A DNA stretch of 50,578 bases from the NCBI GenBank assembly GCA_009886115.1, contig VFJJ01000081.1:1-50578 (forward strand), read 5' to 3'. A model generated the notes under the pieces. It saw nothing but the letters and a program-made list of their open reading frames with translations. It was not told the DNA's origin and made no database searches. Of the stretch, positions 31,078 through 38,801 are shown in pieces. The translations under genes and the position numbers were made by a program. The stretch's first letter is position 1, and the number at the start of each line of letters is the position of its first letter. Origin of the DNA: Actinomycetota bacterium (lineage in GTDB: Bacteria; Actinomycetota; Acidimicrobiia; IMCC26256; VFJJ01).

Positions 31078-31934
31078 GCGTCAGCCCGACCGCAGCGGCT
31101 GCCCCGTCGGCCGGCGCCGCCGACTGGCGGTCGTCACCCCCGGCCAACGACTACACCGTCGACGAGTTGATGATCGTCGCCTTGTCGGAGTGCTTCGTCG
31201 ATGGTGACCAGGCCTGCAACGGGATGGCGTCGTTCATTCCCGTCACGGCCTTCCAGCTCGCACTGCGCACCCATGCCCCCGATCTGGTGTGGCTGGCTGG
31301 GGCCGTGGGCCTCGACCCCCAGCCCGACCGGGTACCGGCGTCCACGCTCGAGGCCCCGCTGTGGCGCAACTCGGTGATGTACGTCGAGCAGTACGGCGAT
31401 TTCTGGAACTTCGCGCTCAACGGACGTTGGCTCCAGAAGTTCTGCGTGGGGGCCGCCCAACTCGACAAGTTCGGCAACGGCAACAACTCGGTGATCGGCG
31501 CCGAGTATCACAAGCCCCGGGTGCGCCTGCCGGGGACGGCCGGGCTCGGCGACATGGGCTCGATCGGCAAGCAGCTGTATTACTGGAACCCCAACCACAA
31601 CCCGCGTGCGATCGTCGACCGGGTCGATTTCGTCTCGTGTGCCGGTTGGCTGGGCGGCGGCGACGAGCGGCGTGCGCTCGGGCTCGCCGGCGGACCGGAG
31701 CTGGTCATCACGAACCTCTGCGTCATGGATTTCGAACCCACGAGCCGCCACATGCGGTTGAAGTCGCTGCACCCAGGTATCTCGATCGAGCAGGTCCAAG
31801 CGGCAACGGGTTTCGAGGTGCTTGTCCCGGATGGTGCCATCGGGCTCACCCGGGTGCCGACCGAGCACGAGGTACACCTCATCCGTCACGTGATCGACCC
31901 TGACGGCATGCGACTGCGAGAGTTCGGCAAGTAG
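31074..31934 (+). CDS. CoA-transferase-fold protein, beta subunit (IpdB-like), pair 1
   Basis: A 286-residue beta-type subunit coupled to the alpha gene by ATGA overlap. Blocks: YTVDELMIVALSECFVDG near the N-terminus, and near the C-terminus GGPELVITNLCVMDFEP, LKSLHPGISIEQVQAATGFE and a final VPTEHEVHLIRHVIDPDG. These follow the IpdB pattern (VTNL-V..F...SLHPGV....V...T.FE...P...E..LIR..DP). The ENG motif with the CoA-accepting Glu of true class I transferases is not visible, which supports an IpdB-like hydrolase role. The first 25 residues are Ala/Ser-rich and absent from pair 2. Confidence 0.82.
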   Translation: MSVSPTAAAAPSAGAADWRSSPPANDYTVDELMIVALSECFVDGDQACNGMASFIPVTAFQLALRTHAPDLVWLAGAVGLDPQPDRVPASTLEAPLWRNSVMYVEQYGDFWNFALNGRWLQKFCVGAAQLDKFGNGNNSVIGAEYHKPRVRLPGTAGLGDMGSIGKQLYYWNPNHNPRAIVDRVDFVSCAGWLGGGDERRALGLAGGPELVITNLCVMDFEPTSRHMRLKSLHPGISIEQVQAATGFEVLVPDGAIGLTRVPTEHEVHLIRHVIDPDGMRLREFGK

Positions 31935-31982
31935 AGCGAGAACCTCATCGGGACGTGCCGGGCTCCGAAGGAAGGTCGACGA

Positions 31983-33086
31983 ATGGATATCGAGATCGGG
32001 GTTCCCGGGCAGATCATGCCGCCGGCCGATCGCGCCGTGAGCATGGCCCGGCGCAACGAAGCCGACGGCTTCGACGCCGTGTGGTGGCCATGCCATCTCA
32101 TGGGCTGGCACTCCGACTCGGTGTGGACCGAGGACCTCACACCGCTCGCAGCCGTTCAGCCCAATCCACACGTCTACTTCGACCCGCTCATCATGATGGG
32201 CGCGGTCGGCGCGGCGACCGAGCGCATCAAGCTGGGTGTGGTGGTCACCGACCTCATCCGCCGGCATCCGGCGATGGCGGCCAACATGATGCTGACGGTC
32301 GATCATCTGTCGCGGGGACGGGCGATCTTCGGTCTGGGCTCGGGCGAGGCCATGAACCTCACTCCCTACGGCCTCCCGTTCGACAAGCCCGTGGCCCGAC
32401 TGGCCGAAGGCATCGAGATCATCCGAAAGCTGTGGGCGGCTGACGGCCCCATCGACTTCGACGGTCAGTTCCACACGCTGCACCGGGCCGTTCTGGGACT
32501 GTCGCCCTACAACGGGGTGGCGCCTCCCATCTGGACAGCGGCGCACGGGCCGAGGATGCTCGAGCTCACCGGCCGCCTGGCCGACGGCTGGCTGCCCACC
32601 AAGCTCGACGTCGACGTGTACCGGTCGTCGCTCGAACGCATCCGGTCGTCAGCTCGTGATGCCGGGCGCGACGCCGATGCCATCACGCCGGGAATCCTGG
32701 CGTACGTGCTCCTGGCGCCGGATCAGGCGACCCTGGAGCGCATGCAGCAGCAACCGCTGCTCAGGGCGCTCATGGTGATGCTGCCGCCCGAGATCTACCG
32801 GAAGCTCGGTGTCGAGCCCCCCGTCGCCGGCTTTCATGGAATCATCCCCGCTGCGGTCGAGCGCGACGAGGCGCTCCGCATCATCGATGGGATCCCGCCC
32901 AAGGTGGTCGATTACTACACCTTTTGTGGAACTCCCGAGCAGATCGCCGAGGAGGTCGCCGAGTACCACAAGGCTGGGCTCCGACATCTGATCATGTGGA
33001 ACATCACGGCGTTCGGTGATCCCGCGCTGGCTGGCTGGTCGTTCAAGGCGATGAACCAGATCAAGGATCTCCTGCGGGCGATGTGA
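31983..33086 (+). CDS. LLM-class (F420-dependent type) oxidoreductase
   Basis: A 367-residue luciferase-like TIM-barrel: IEIGVPGQIMPPADRAVSMARRNEADGFDAVWWPCHLMG, ERIKLGVVVTDLIRRHPAMAANMMLTVDHLSRGRAIFGLGSGEAMN, and PPIWTAAHGPRMLELTGRLADGW. The D-H-L-S-x-G-R and G-x-G-S-G-E motifs are those of F420-dependent glucose-6-phosphate dehydrogenase and Mer-type proteins. A hydride transfer between F420 and an alcohol or enone is expected. ATG at 31983, 48 bases after the preceding stop; GGAAGG upstream. It belongs to the operon behind TetR site 5. Confidence 0.87.
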   Translation: MDIEIGVPGQIMPPADRAVSMARRNEADGFDAVWWPCHLMGWHSDSVWTEDLTPLAAVQPNPHVYFDPLIMMGAVGAATERIKLGVVVTDLIRRHPAMAANMMLTVDHLSRGRAIFGLGSGEAMNLTPYGLPFDKPVARLAEGIEIIRKLWAADGPIDFDGQFHTLHRAVLGLSPYNGVAPPIWTAAHGPRMLELTGRLADGWLPTKLDVDVYRSSLERIRSSARDAGRDADAITPGILAYVLLAPDQATLERMQQQPLLRALMVMLPPEIYRKLGVEPPVAGFHGIIPAAVERDEALRIIDGIPPKVVDYYTFCGTPEQIAEEVAEYHKAGLRHLIMWNITAFGDPALAGWSFKAMNQIKDLLRAM

Positions 33087-33114
33087 CGACGAGAGTCGAG
33101 ACGAGGAGCGACAC

Positions 33115-33510
33115 GTGACCAGCCCCGCCCGAACCGTGATCGAGAGCTACTTCCGGGCGCTCGAGACCGAGGATGAAGCCCTCCTGGCGACGGTGTTCCA
33201 TCCCGAGCTCGAGCTGGTGCCCGTGGGGTCGAGACCCCGCACGGGCTGCGACAGCGCTATCGCCTTCTTGCGCAAGGTGTTCGAGCGATTCCCCGATCAT
33301 CACGACACGCCGACACGAATCATCGAGGCCGGAGACGTCGTCGTGGTCGAGATCGCCTTTCGGGGTACCACGGCCGAGGGTCGATCGGTGACCTTCGATG
33401 CCCTCGACGTGTTCGACCTCCTCGACGGGCGCATCGTGAAGCTGGTGCAATGGTTCGACACGGCCGGTCTGGCCGCGCAGCTGGCGCGCCCCGTTGGAGG
33501 GTCATCATGA
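33115..33510 (+). CDS. SnoaL/NTF2-like domain protein
   Basis: A 131-residue single cone-fold domain: ARTVIESYFRALETEDEALLATVFHPELELVPVGSRPRTG, DSAIAFLRKVFERFPD, and FDALDVFDLLDGRIVKLVQWFD, the canonical SnoaL_2 layout. It probably binds a hydrophobic pathway intermediate as an isomerase or dehydratase, like ketosteroid isomerase, but no catalytic pair can be fixed by eye. GTG start at 33115 with GAGGAG about 7 bases upstream. Its stop overlaps the ATG of the CoA ligase (ATGA). Confidence 0.85.
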   Translation: MTSPARTVIESYFRALETEDEALLATVFHPELELVPVGSRPRTGCDSAIAFLRKVFERFPDHHDTPTRIIEAGDVVVVEIAFRGTTAEGRSVTFDALDVFDLLDGRIVKLVQWFDTAGLAAQLARPVGGSS

Positions 33511-35159
33511 GCGAGGGTCCCGAGGACTGGGTCGAGGTCACGACGTTCGGCGACCTCCTCGTACGGGGTGCAGCGTTGTACGGCGACGCCGATGCCCTGG
33601 TGTTCCCCGACCAGCGGCACACCTACCGGAGCCTGGTTGCAGCAGCCACCCGTGCCGGCCGGTCGCTCCTCGGCATTGGTGTGGGGCCCGGCGACGCCGT
33701 CGGGATCTTGATGCCGAACTGCGTCGACTTCGTGGAGGTCATGTTCGGCGCCACGATGATCGGCGCCGTCGTCGTTCCCATCAACGCCCGCTTCAAGGGG
33801 CGGGAGCTGGCACACGTCGCCGAGAACGCCGATCTCAAGGTGTTGGTGACGAGCGACATCGTCGACCAGCACACCGACTATGTGGAGATTCTCCACGGCT
33901 GCCTGCCCGGGCTGGCGTCGGCCACGGGGCCCGCCGTGACCGATCTGACGCTTGCCGTGGCGCCGTCGTTGCGGTGCGTCGTGCTCCTGGGCGACACCTC
34001 GCCCGCGGGCATGCTCGACCGGGCCGGCTTCGAGGCCCGAGCTGAGCTCGTCGACCCGGCCGATGTGCACCTCCGGCGCTCCCGGGTGGCGCTGCGCCAG
34101 ATCGCGATGATGCTCTACACCTCGGGCACCACAGCCATGCCCAAGGGTTGCCCGCTCACCCACGAAGCGCTGGTCCGCACGTCGGTCACGGCCTGCAGCT
34201 CGCGCTTCGAGCTCGTGTCGTCCGACCGCTTCTGGGATCCGTTGCCCTTGTTCCACATGAGTTCGATCCTGCCGATGATCGGCTGCTTCCACGCTGGTTC
34301 GGCCTACGTGACCCTCACCCATTTCGACCCCGCGGTGGCGATCGCCCAGCTGCGCGACGAGCGGTGCACGGTGTGCTTTTCGACCTTCCCGACGATCACC
34401 CAGGCGCTGCTCAACAACGCCGACTGGGACTCCGCCGAGTTCGCACGTATCCGTCTCATGAACAACGTCGCCCCGCCCGATGCGCTGCGGGCCATACACG
34501 CCAGGCTCCCGACCGCTCAGCACACCTCGGCCTACGGGCTCACCGAGTGCGGCGGGGTCGTGGCGTTCTCGAACCCCGACGACCCACCCGACAAGCGGGC
34601 CACGGCGTGCGGCACACCGTTCCGGGGCATCGAGGTGGAGATCCGCGACCTGGAGACGGCCAAGGTCGTGGGCCCCGACGCTCGCGGCGAGATCTGGGTG
34701 CGGGGCTACAACCTGTTCGAGGGCTACCACAACGATCTTGACAAGAACGCCGAGTCGTTCGATGCCGATGGCTGGTTCAACACCGGCGACATCGGGTCGC
34801 TCGACGCCGACGGTCGCGTCTCGTACCTCGGACGGTCGAAAGACATGCTCAAGGTCGGTGGGGAGAACGTGGCCGCGGTCGAGATCGAGTCGTGGTTGCA
34901 GACTCATCCCGCCGTGGCGATCGCGCAGGTCGTCGCCATCCCCGACGAGAAGTACGTCGAGGTTGCTGCCGCGTTCATCGAGTGCAAGCCCGGATCGACC
35001 GTCACCGAAGCGGAGCTCGTGGCGTACTGCCAGGGCGAGATGGCCAGCTTCAAGATCCCCCGCCACGTCCGTGTGGTCACGGAGTGGCCCATGTCGGCGA
35101 CCAAGATCCAGAAGTTCCGACTCCGTGACGCGCTGGTCCAGGAGCTCGGCCTCAGCTGA
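33507..35159 (+). CDS. acyl-CoA synthetase (AMP-binding, FadD-like)
   Basis: A 550-residue adenylate-forming enzyme: MMLYTSGTTAMPKGCPLTH (P-loop), LPLFHMSS, SAYGLTECGG, GWFNTGDIGSLDADGRVSYLGRSKDMLKVGGENVA, and C-terminal MSATKIQKFRLRDAL with the catalytic Lys. It activates a carboxylic acid to the acyl-CoA. FadD3, the HIP-CoA synthetase of steroid degradation, is one possible counterpart, but the AMP-binding family is too broad to assign by eye. ATG at 33507 overlaps the NTF2-like stop and has GGAGG upstream. It ends the operon begun at 26704; the next unit has its own operator (site 6). Confidence 0.9.
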   Translation: MSEGPEDWVEVTTFGDLLVRGAALYGDADALVFPDQRHTYRSLVAAATRAGRSLLGIGVGPGDAVGILMPNCVDFVEVMFGATMIGAVVVPINARFKGRELAHVAENADLKVLVTSDIVDQHTDYVEILHGCLPGLASATGPAVTDLTLAVAPSLRCVVLLGDTSPAGMLDRAGFEARAELVDPADVHLRRSRVALRQIAMMLYTSGTTAMPKGCPLTHEALVRTSVTACSSRFELVSSDRFWDPLPLFHMSSILPMIGCFHAGSAYVTLTHFDPAVAIAQLRDERCTVCFSTFPTITQALLNNADWDSAEFARIRLMNNVAPPDALRAIHARLPTAQHTSAYGLTECGGVVAFSNPDDPPDKRATACGTPFRGIEVEIRDLETAKVVGPDARGEIWVRGYNLFEGYHNDLDKNAESFDADGWFNTGDIGSLDADGRVSYLGRSKDMLKVGGENVAAVEIESWLQTHPAVAIAQVVAIPDEKYVEVAAAFIECKPGSTVTEAELVAYCQGEMASFKIPRHVRVVTEWPMSATKIQKFRLRDALVQELGLS

Positions 35160-35187
35160 CCCGGAGACACGCTGACCAGGAGTCGTC

Positions 35188-35205
35188 GTCGACCGACCGT
35201 TTGGT
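35188..35205. promoter_or_regulatory. TetR-type operator palindrome, site 6
   Basis: GTCGACCGACCGTTTGGT matches the best site at 13 of 18 positions, with the right half CGTTTGGT intact. It ends 13 bases before the ATG at 35219, so a bound repressor would cover the promoter of the second CoA-transferase-like pair. Confidence 0.6.
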
Positions 35206-35218
35206 AGAGGATCTGCGC

Positions 35219-36100
35219 ATGGACAAGGTCACAACGATCGAAGAGGCGGCGGCGCTCGTCCCCGACGGGGCGACCGTCGCCATCGGGGGCCTGTCGATGA
35301 ACAGCGCTCCCATGGCCATGGTGCGCGAGCTCGTCCGCCAGGCAAAGCGCGACCTCACGGTGGTGGGCATCGTGGCCGGGATGCCTGTCGACTGGCTCAT
35401 CGCCGGAGGCTGCGTGAAGACCGTGGTGTCGGGGCTCGTCAGTTTCGAGGGCCTCGGTCTGGCGCCGAACTTTCGAGCGATGGTGCAGGCCGGGACGGTG
35501 GGGATCGAGGAGTACAGCGAGCACCTCCTCATCTGTCGCCTCCAGGCCCAGGCGTACAACCTGCCGTTCATGCCCACCAAGGCGGGCCTGGGCACCGACG
35601 TGTTGGCTTTGCATCCCGACACGCTCCGCCAGGAGGTCGACCCGACGACGGGTGAGCACTACGTGGCCTGTACCCGCCTGCCCGTCGACGTGGCGCTCGT
35701 GCACGCCCATGCGGCCGACGCGCGGGGCAACGTGCGGGTCGAGCCAAAGTTGCTGTGGATGGACAGCGAGATCGTGAACGCGGCCGCCGTCACCATCGCC
35801 ACCGTCGAGCGTGTCGTTCCCGGTCGCGAGTTCACCGATGCTCCCGAACGCACCACCTATCCCCGGTTCATGATTCATGCCGTCGTCGAGGCGCCCTACG
35901 GCGCGTTTCCCACCTCGCTGTTCCCGAACTACGGGCATCGCAGCGCGTTCTTCGACGACTACAGCACAGCAGCGCGCGATCCCCAGACGTTCAAGGCGTT
36001 CTTCGCCGAACGGGTCACGGGACCACCGACCTGGCGCGACTTCCTCGACGCCAACGGCGGCGCCGGTGCGCTCCTCGACATCGCCAGGAGGACGGCATGA
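35219..36100 (+). CDS. CoA-transferase-fold protein, alpha subunit (IpdA-like), pair 2
   Basis: A 293-residue paralogue of the alpha subunit at 30184, sharing GATVAIGGLSMNSAPMAMVRELVRQAKRDL, LPFMPTKAGLGTDVL, VALVHAHAADARGN and MIHAVVEAPYGAFPTS. An IpdA-like role in opening an alicyclic ring is suggested by the following IpdB-like and crotonase genes, the same set as echA20-ipdA-ipdB of mycobacteria in a different order. ATG at 35219 is chosen (GAGGA 8 bases upstream); a TTG at 35201 lies inside the operator. The stop overlaps the beta-subunit ATG. Confidence 0.83.
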   Translation: MDKVTTIEEAAALVPDGATVAIGGLSMNSAPMAMVRELVRQAKRDLTVVGIVAGMPVDWLIAGGCVKTVVSGLVSFEGLGLAPNFRAMVQAGTVGIEEYSEHLLICRLQAQAYNLPFMPTKAGLGTDVLALHPDTLRQEVDPTTGEHYVACTRLPVDVALVHAHAADARGNVRVEPKLLWMDSEIVNAAAVTIATVERVVPGREFTDAPERTTYPRFMIHAVVEAPYGAFPTSLFPNYGHRSAFFDDYSTAARDPQTFKAFFAERVTGPPTWRDFLDANGGAGALLDIARRTA

Positions 36101-36894
36101 CCGCGCCGGTCCCCGGTTACGACTGCACCGTCGACGAGCTCATGGTCGTCACCTTCTCACGGGCGATGAGCAATGACACCTTGGCGTTCAACGGTGCGGT
36201 GTCGTTCATCCCGGTCTGCGGTTACCTGCTCGCCCGGCGCACGCACGCCCCCGAGCTGGTCTGGGCGGCCAGCTCCATCGCCATCGACGCCGACCCGGCG
36301 ACCATTCCCGAGTCGACGCTCTCCGACGGCCTCTGGGGCGGCGCGTCGATGCTCTCCAACTCCCCCTTCGACTTCTGGACCTACGCTCAGGGAGCCCGAT
36401 ACAACACCTTTGCATTCCGGGGCGCCCAGATGGACGCCTTCGGCAACGTCAACAACACCGTCATCGGTCCGTACGACGCGCCCAAGGTTCGTCTCCCGGG
36501 CGGCGGAGGGATGGCCGATCTGGGAGCGATGATCCCTCGGATCTTCCTGTGGAGCAGCACCCACAACGCCCGCACGTTCGTGGAACGACTCGACTTCCGG
36601 TCGGGGATGGGCTGGGGCGACGGCGGTGATCATCGGCGGCGGCTGGGCATGCCCGGCGGCCCGCAGCTGTGCATCACGAACCTGTGCGTCTTCGACTTCG
36701 AGCCGGTCACGAAGCGGATGCGCCTGGCTTCGCTGCATCCCGGCGTCTCGGTCGAGGACGTGAGAGCCAACACCGGCTTCGAGATCGTCATGCCCGCCGG
36801 CGAGATCCCGGTGACGGCCGCACCTACGGCCGACGAGCTCCGCATCCTGCGAACCGAGGTCGACCCCACCAACGCCCGTCACCGCGAGTTCTGA
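36097..36894 (+). CDS. CoA-transferase-fold protein, beta subunit (IpdB-like), pair 2
   Basis: A 265-residue beta subunit, paralogous to 31074-31934 but without its Ala/Ser-rich N-terminal extension. Blocks: CTVDELMVVTFSRAMSND, HAPELVWAASS, FVERLDFRSGMGWGDGG, GGPQLCITNLCVFDFEP and LASLHPGVSVEDVRANTGFE, ending in a DELRILRTEVDP segment as in IpdB. No ENG motif with a CoA-accepting Glu is visible, again pointing to the hydrolase branch. The ATG at 36097 follows AGGAGGACGGC and overlaps the alpha stop. Confidence 0.83.
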   Translation: MTAPVPGYDCTVDELMVVTFSRAMSNDTLAFNGAVSFIPVCGYLLARRTHAPELVWAASSIAIDADPATIPESTLSDGLWGGASMLSNSPFDFWTYAQGARYNTFAFRGAQMDAFGNVNNTVIGPYDAPKVRLPGGGGMADLGAMIPRIFLWSSTHNARTFVERLDFRSGMGWGDGGDHRRRLGMPGGPQLCITNLCVFDFEPVTKRMRLASLHPGVSVEDVRANTGFEIVMPAGEIPVTAAPTADELRILRTEVDPTNARHREF

Positions 36895-36916
36895 GCGCGC
36901 GCACGGTGATCGAGCG

Positions 36917-37690
36917 ATGACGTACGAGGTGTTCCTCATCGAGCGCGGCGACGACGGGGTTGCGATCGTCACCATGAACCGTCCGCACAAGCTGAACGCC
37001 ATGCACCGGCTGTTCTTCGAAGAGTTGCTGGCGGTCATGGCCGAGCTGACCGCCGACGATTCGGTGCGAGCCTGCGTGCTCACCGGAGCGGGCCGGGCGT
37101 TCTCGGCCGGCGGCGACATCGAGACGTTCCCAGCCCTGGCCGACGTGGCTGCAGCCCGCAAGCACGTCCGGCTCGTCTTCGACGCCTTCCACGCCGTCGA
37201 ACGGGCCAGCATCCCGGTGATCGCCGCCGTCAACGGCATCGCGCACGGTGGGGGTACCGAGATCAGCCTGGCGTGCGACTACGTGATCGCATCGGCCGAG
37301 CACGCCTCGTTCGCCTTGCGGGAGGCCGGCCACGGGCTGATGCCTGGATTCGGGCTCACCCGCGGGGCGCAGAAGCTGGGCAACCCGACCATCTTCCGTC
37401 TTGCGGGGACGGCCGAGGTGATCGATGCCCGACGGGCGTACGACATCGGCCTGGCCCAGGAAGTGGTGCCCCACGCACAGCTCATCGACCGGGCCCTGGA
37501 GCTGGCGCGGGCTTTCGCCGTGAACCCTCCGACCGCGGTGGACGCCATCAAGCGTTTCCTCAACCGCTACACCGACCAGGGGTTGAACGAGGCCGTCGAG
37601 ACCACGGCACTCCTGTTCGGCACCACCGACAGTCAGGAGCGGGTGCAGACCTTCCTGTCGCAGCGCTCCTCGGCGAGTCGCCCAGCCTGA
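36917..37690 (+). CDS. enoyl-CoA hydratase/isomerase family (crotonase) protein
   Basis: A 257-residue crotonase: TMNRPHKLNAM (CoA-binding), AGRAFSAGGDIETF and GIAHGGGTEISLACDY (oxyanion hole), and FALREAGHGLMPGFG with a Glu at the position of the first catalytic Glu (144 of rat hydratase). At the expected second Glu (164) the alignment by eye gives Arg (IFRLAG), so it may be an isomerase, hydrolase or C-C lyase and not a plain hydratase. Downstream of an IpdAB-like pair this recalls EchA20, which opens a ring hydrolytically. ATG at 36917, 22 bases after the previous stop. Confidence 0.87.
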   Translation: MTYEVFLIERGDDGVAIVTMNRPHKLNAMHRLFFEELLAVMAELTADDSVRACVLTGAGRAFSAGGDIETFPALADVAAARKHVRLVFDAFHAVERASIPVIAAVNGIAHGGGTEISLACDYVIASAEHASFALREAGHGLMPGFGLTRGAQKLGNPTIFRLAGTAEVIDARRAYDIGLAQEVVPHAQLIDRALELARAFAVNPPTAVDAIKRFLNRYTDQGLNEAVETTALLFGTTDSQERVQTFLSQRSSASRPA

Positions 37691-37902
37691 GCCTGTCCCC
37701 GACATCTGCGAGCAGTGCGACAACTCCATGGCCGGCCCCGAGTTCCAACAGCACTCCAGCCGGTAGACCGGAAGCGCAACTGACCGACATCCTCGAGCTC
37801 CGCGACGACGCCCGCGACCGCCAAGGGGAGTCCGATCCGAGACCGCCCGCCCCACCCCGCACAACCAGTCCAAGTGGCCCGACAGACGCGCGCGGTGACG
37901 AC

Positions 37903-37994
37903 TGCGGATCCGTCCCCTAGAGAAGTGCGGAGTCGTCTCTACCTGTGTTGCGGATCCGTCCCTATCCGCGCTGCGGATTCGTCGCTCCAACCTT
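37903..37994. repeat. four 23-bp direct repeats (core TGCGGAtcCGTCcCT)
   Basis: Units start at exactly 37903, 37926, 37949 and 37972. The first 15 bases are conserved (TGCGGATCCGTCCCC, TGCGGAGTCGTCTCT, TGCGGATCCGTCCCT, TGCGGATTCGTCGCT) and the remaining 8 differ. The array is in the 352-bp gap between convergent genes. The period is about two helical turns. The rest of the gap (37691-37902) holds nothing recognisable. Confidence 0.85.
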
Positions 37995-38042
37995 CGCCGG
38001 GCTGACGCCGGGATGGTGATGGTTTCGGCCAACCGCTCGCGC

Positions 38043-38801
38043 TCAGGCGAGCATGCCGCCGTCGATCACCAGCACGGTACCGGTGATGTAGCTGGCGGCG
38101 TCGGAGGCCAGGAACGCCACGGGGAGCGCCACTTCCGCGGCCGTCGCCCAGCGGCCCATGGGCGGCGAGATGCCGGCGTCGGCCTCCACGGTGGCCTTGT
38201 TGAAGTGGTCCCACGCGCTGGTGTCGATGAAGCCTGGGGCGACGGCGTTGACGCGAACGTTTCGCAGTGCCCATTCCCGAGCCAGCGCCTTGGTCTGTTG
38301 CAGCAGCCCACCCTTGGCCGATGAGTACGCGGCCATGCCCGGAAGGTGGCGGAGCCCGGCCAACGAGGCGACGTTGACGATCGCTCCACGGCCGGCTGTG
38401 AGCATGCCCCGGCCGAACGCCTGCGAGAGCAAGAACGGCGCCGTCAGGTTCAGTGCGACGGTCTTGTTCCAGCCACTGAGGTTGATGTCGGCGGCCGGTG
38501 AGACGAAGCGTGCGCCACCGGCGTTATTGACCAGCACGTCGATCGTCCCCAAGGCTGCGGTCACCGCTTCGGCCGCGGCGGCGACCTCGGTCGGGTCGGT
38601 CACGTCGCAGCGGACGACGAGCGCCCGTCGCCCGAGAGCCCGGATCTCGGCGGCCACCTCCTCGAGCACGTCGGCTCGCCGGGCGAGCACGGCCACGTCG
38701 GCGCCGTGCTCGGCCAAGGTCAACGCGATGACCCGGCCGATGTCGCCGGTGGCCCCGGTGACGACGGCGATCCGCCCGTCGAGCCCGAAGTCCTTCAGCA
38801 C
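38043..38801 (-). CDS. SDR family NAD(P)-dependent oxidoreductase
   Basis: A 252-residue short-chain dehydrogenase: TGATGDIG loop, VLARRAD after strand 2 (basic, NADP-leaning), LVNNAGGARF, AIVNVASLAG, catalytic YSSAK, and VAPGFIDTSA. The start is a GTG at 38801 that overlaps the P450 stop by 7 bp and has GGAG about 8 bases upstream; the open frame up to 38990 is a shadow of the P450. It is the last of four genes (DUF35, thiolase, P450, SDR) in a minus-strand operon and probably oxidises or reduces the P450 product. Confidence 0.88.
   Translation of the reverse strand: MLKDFGLDGRIAVVTGATGDIGRVIALTLAEHGADVAVLARRADVLEEVAAEIRALGRRALVVRCDVTDPTEVAAAAEAVTAALGTIDVLVNNAGGARFVSPAADINLSGWNKTVALNLTAPFLLSQAFGRGMLTAGRGAIVNVASLAGLRHLPGMAAYSSAKGGLLQQTKALAREWALRNVRVNAVAPGFIDTSAWDHFNKATVEADAGISPPMGRWATAAEVALPVAFLASDAASYITGTVLVIDGGMLA

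Noticed and set aside
37691-37902. Gene remnant after the crotonase
   Set aside because: Open frames on both strands give low-complexity translations without recognisable domains.
37903-37994. CRISPR array
   Set aside because: Conserved parts are 15 bp and variable parts only 8 bp, with four units and no cas genes.
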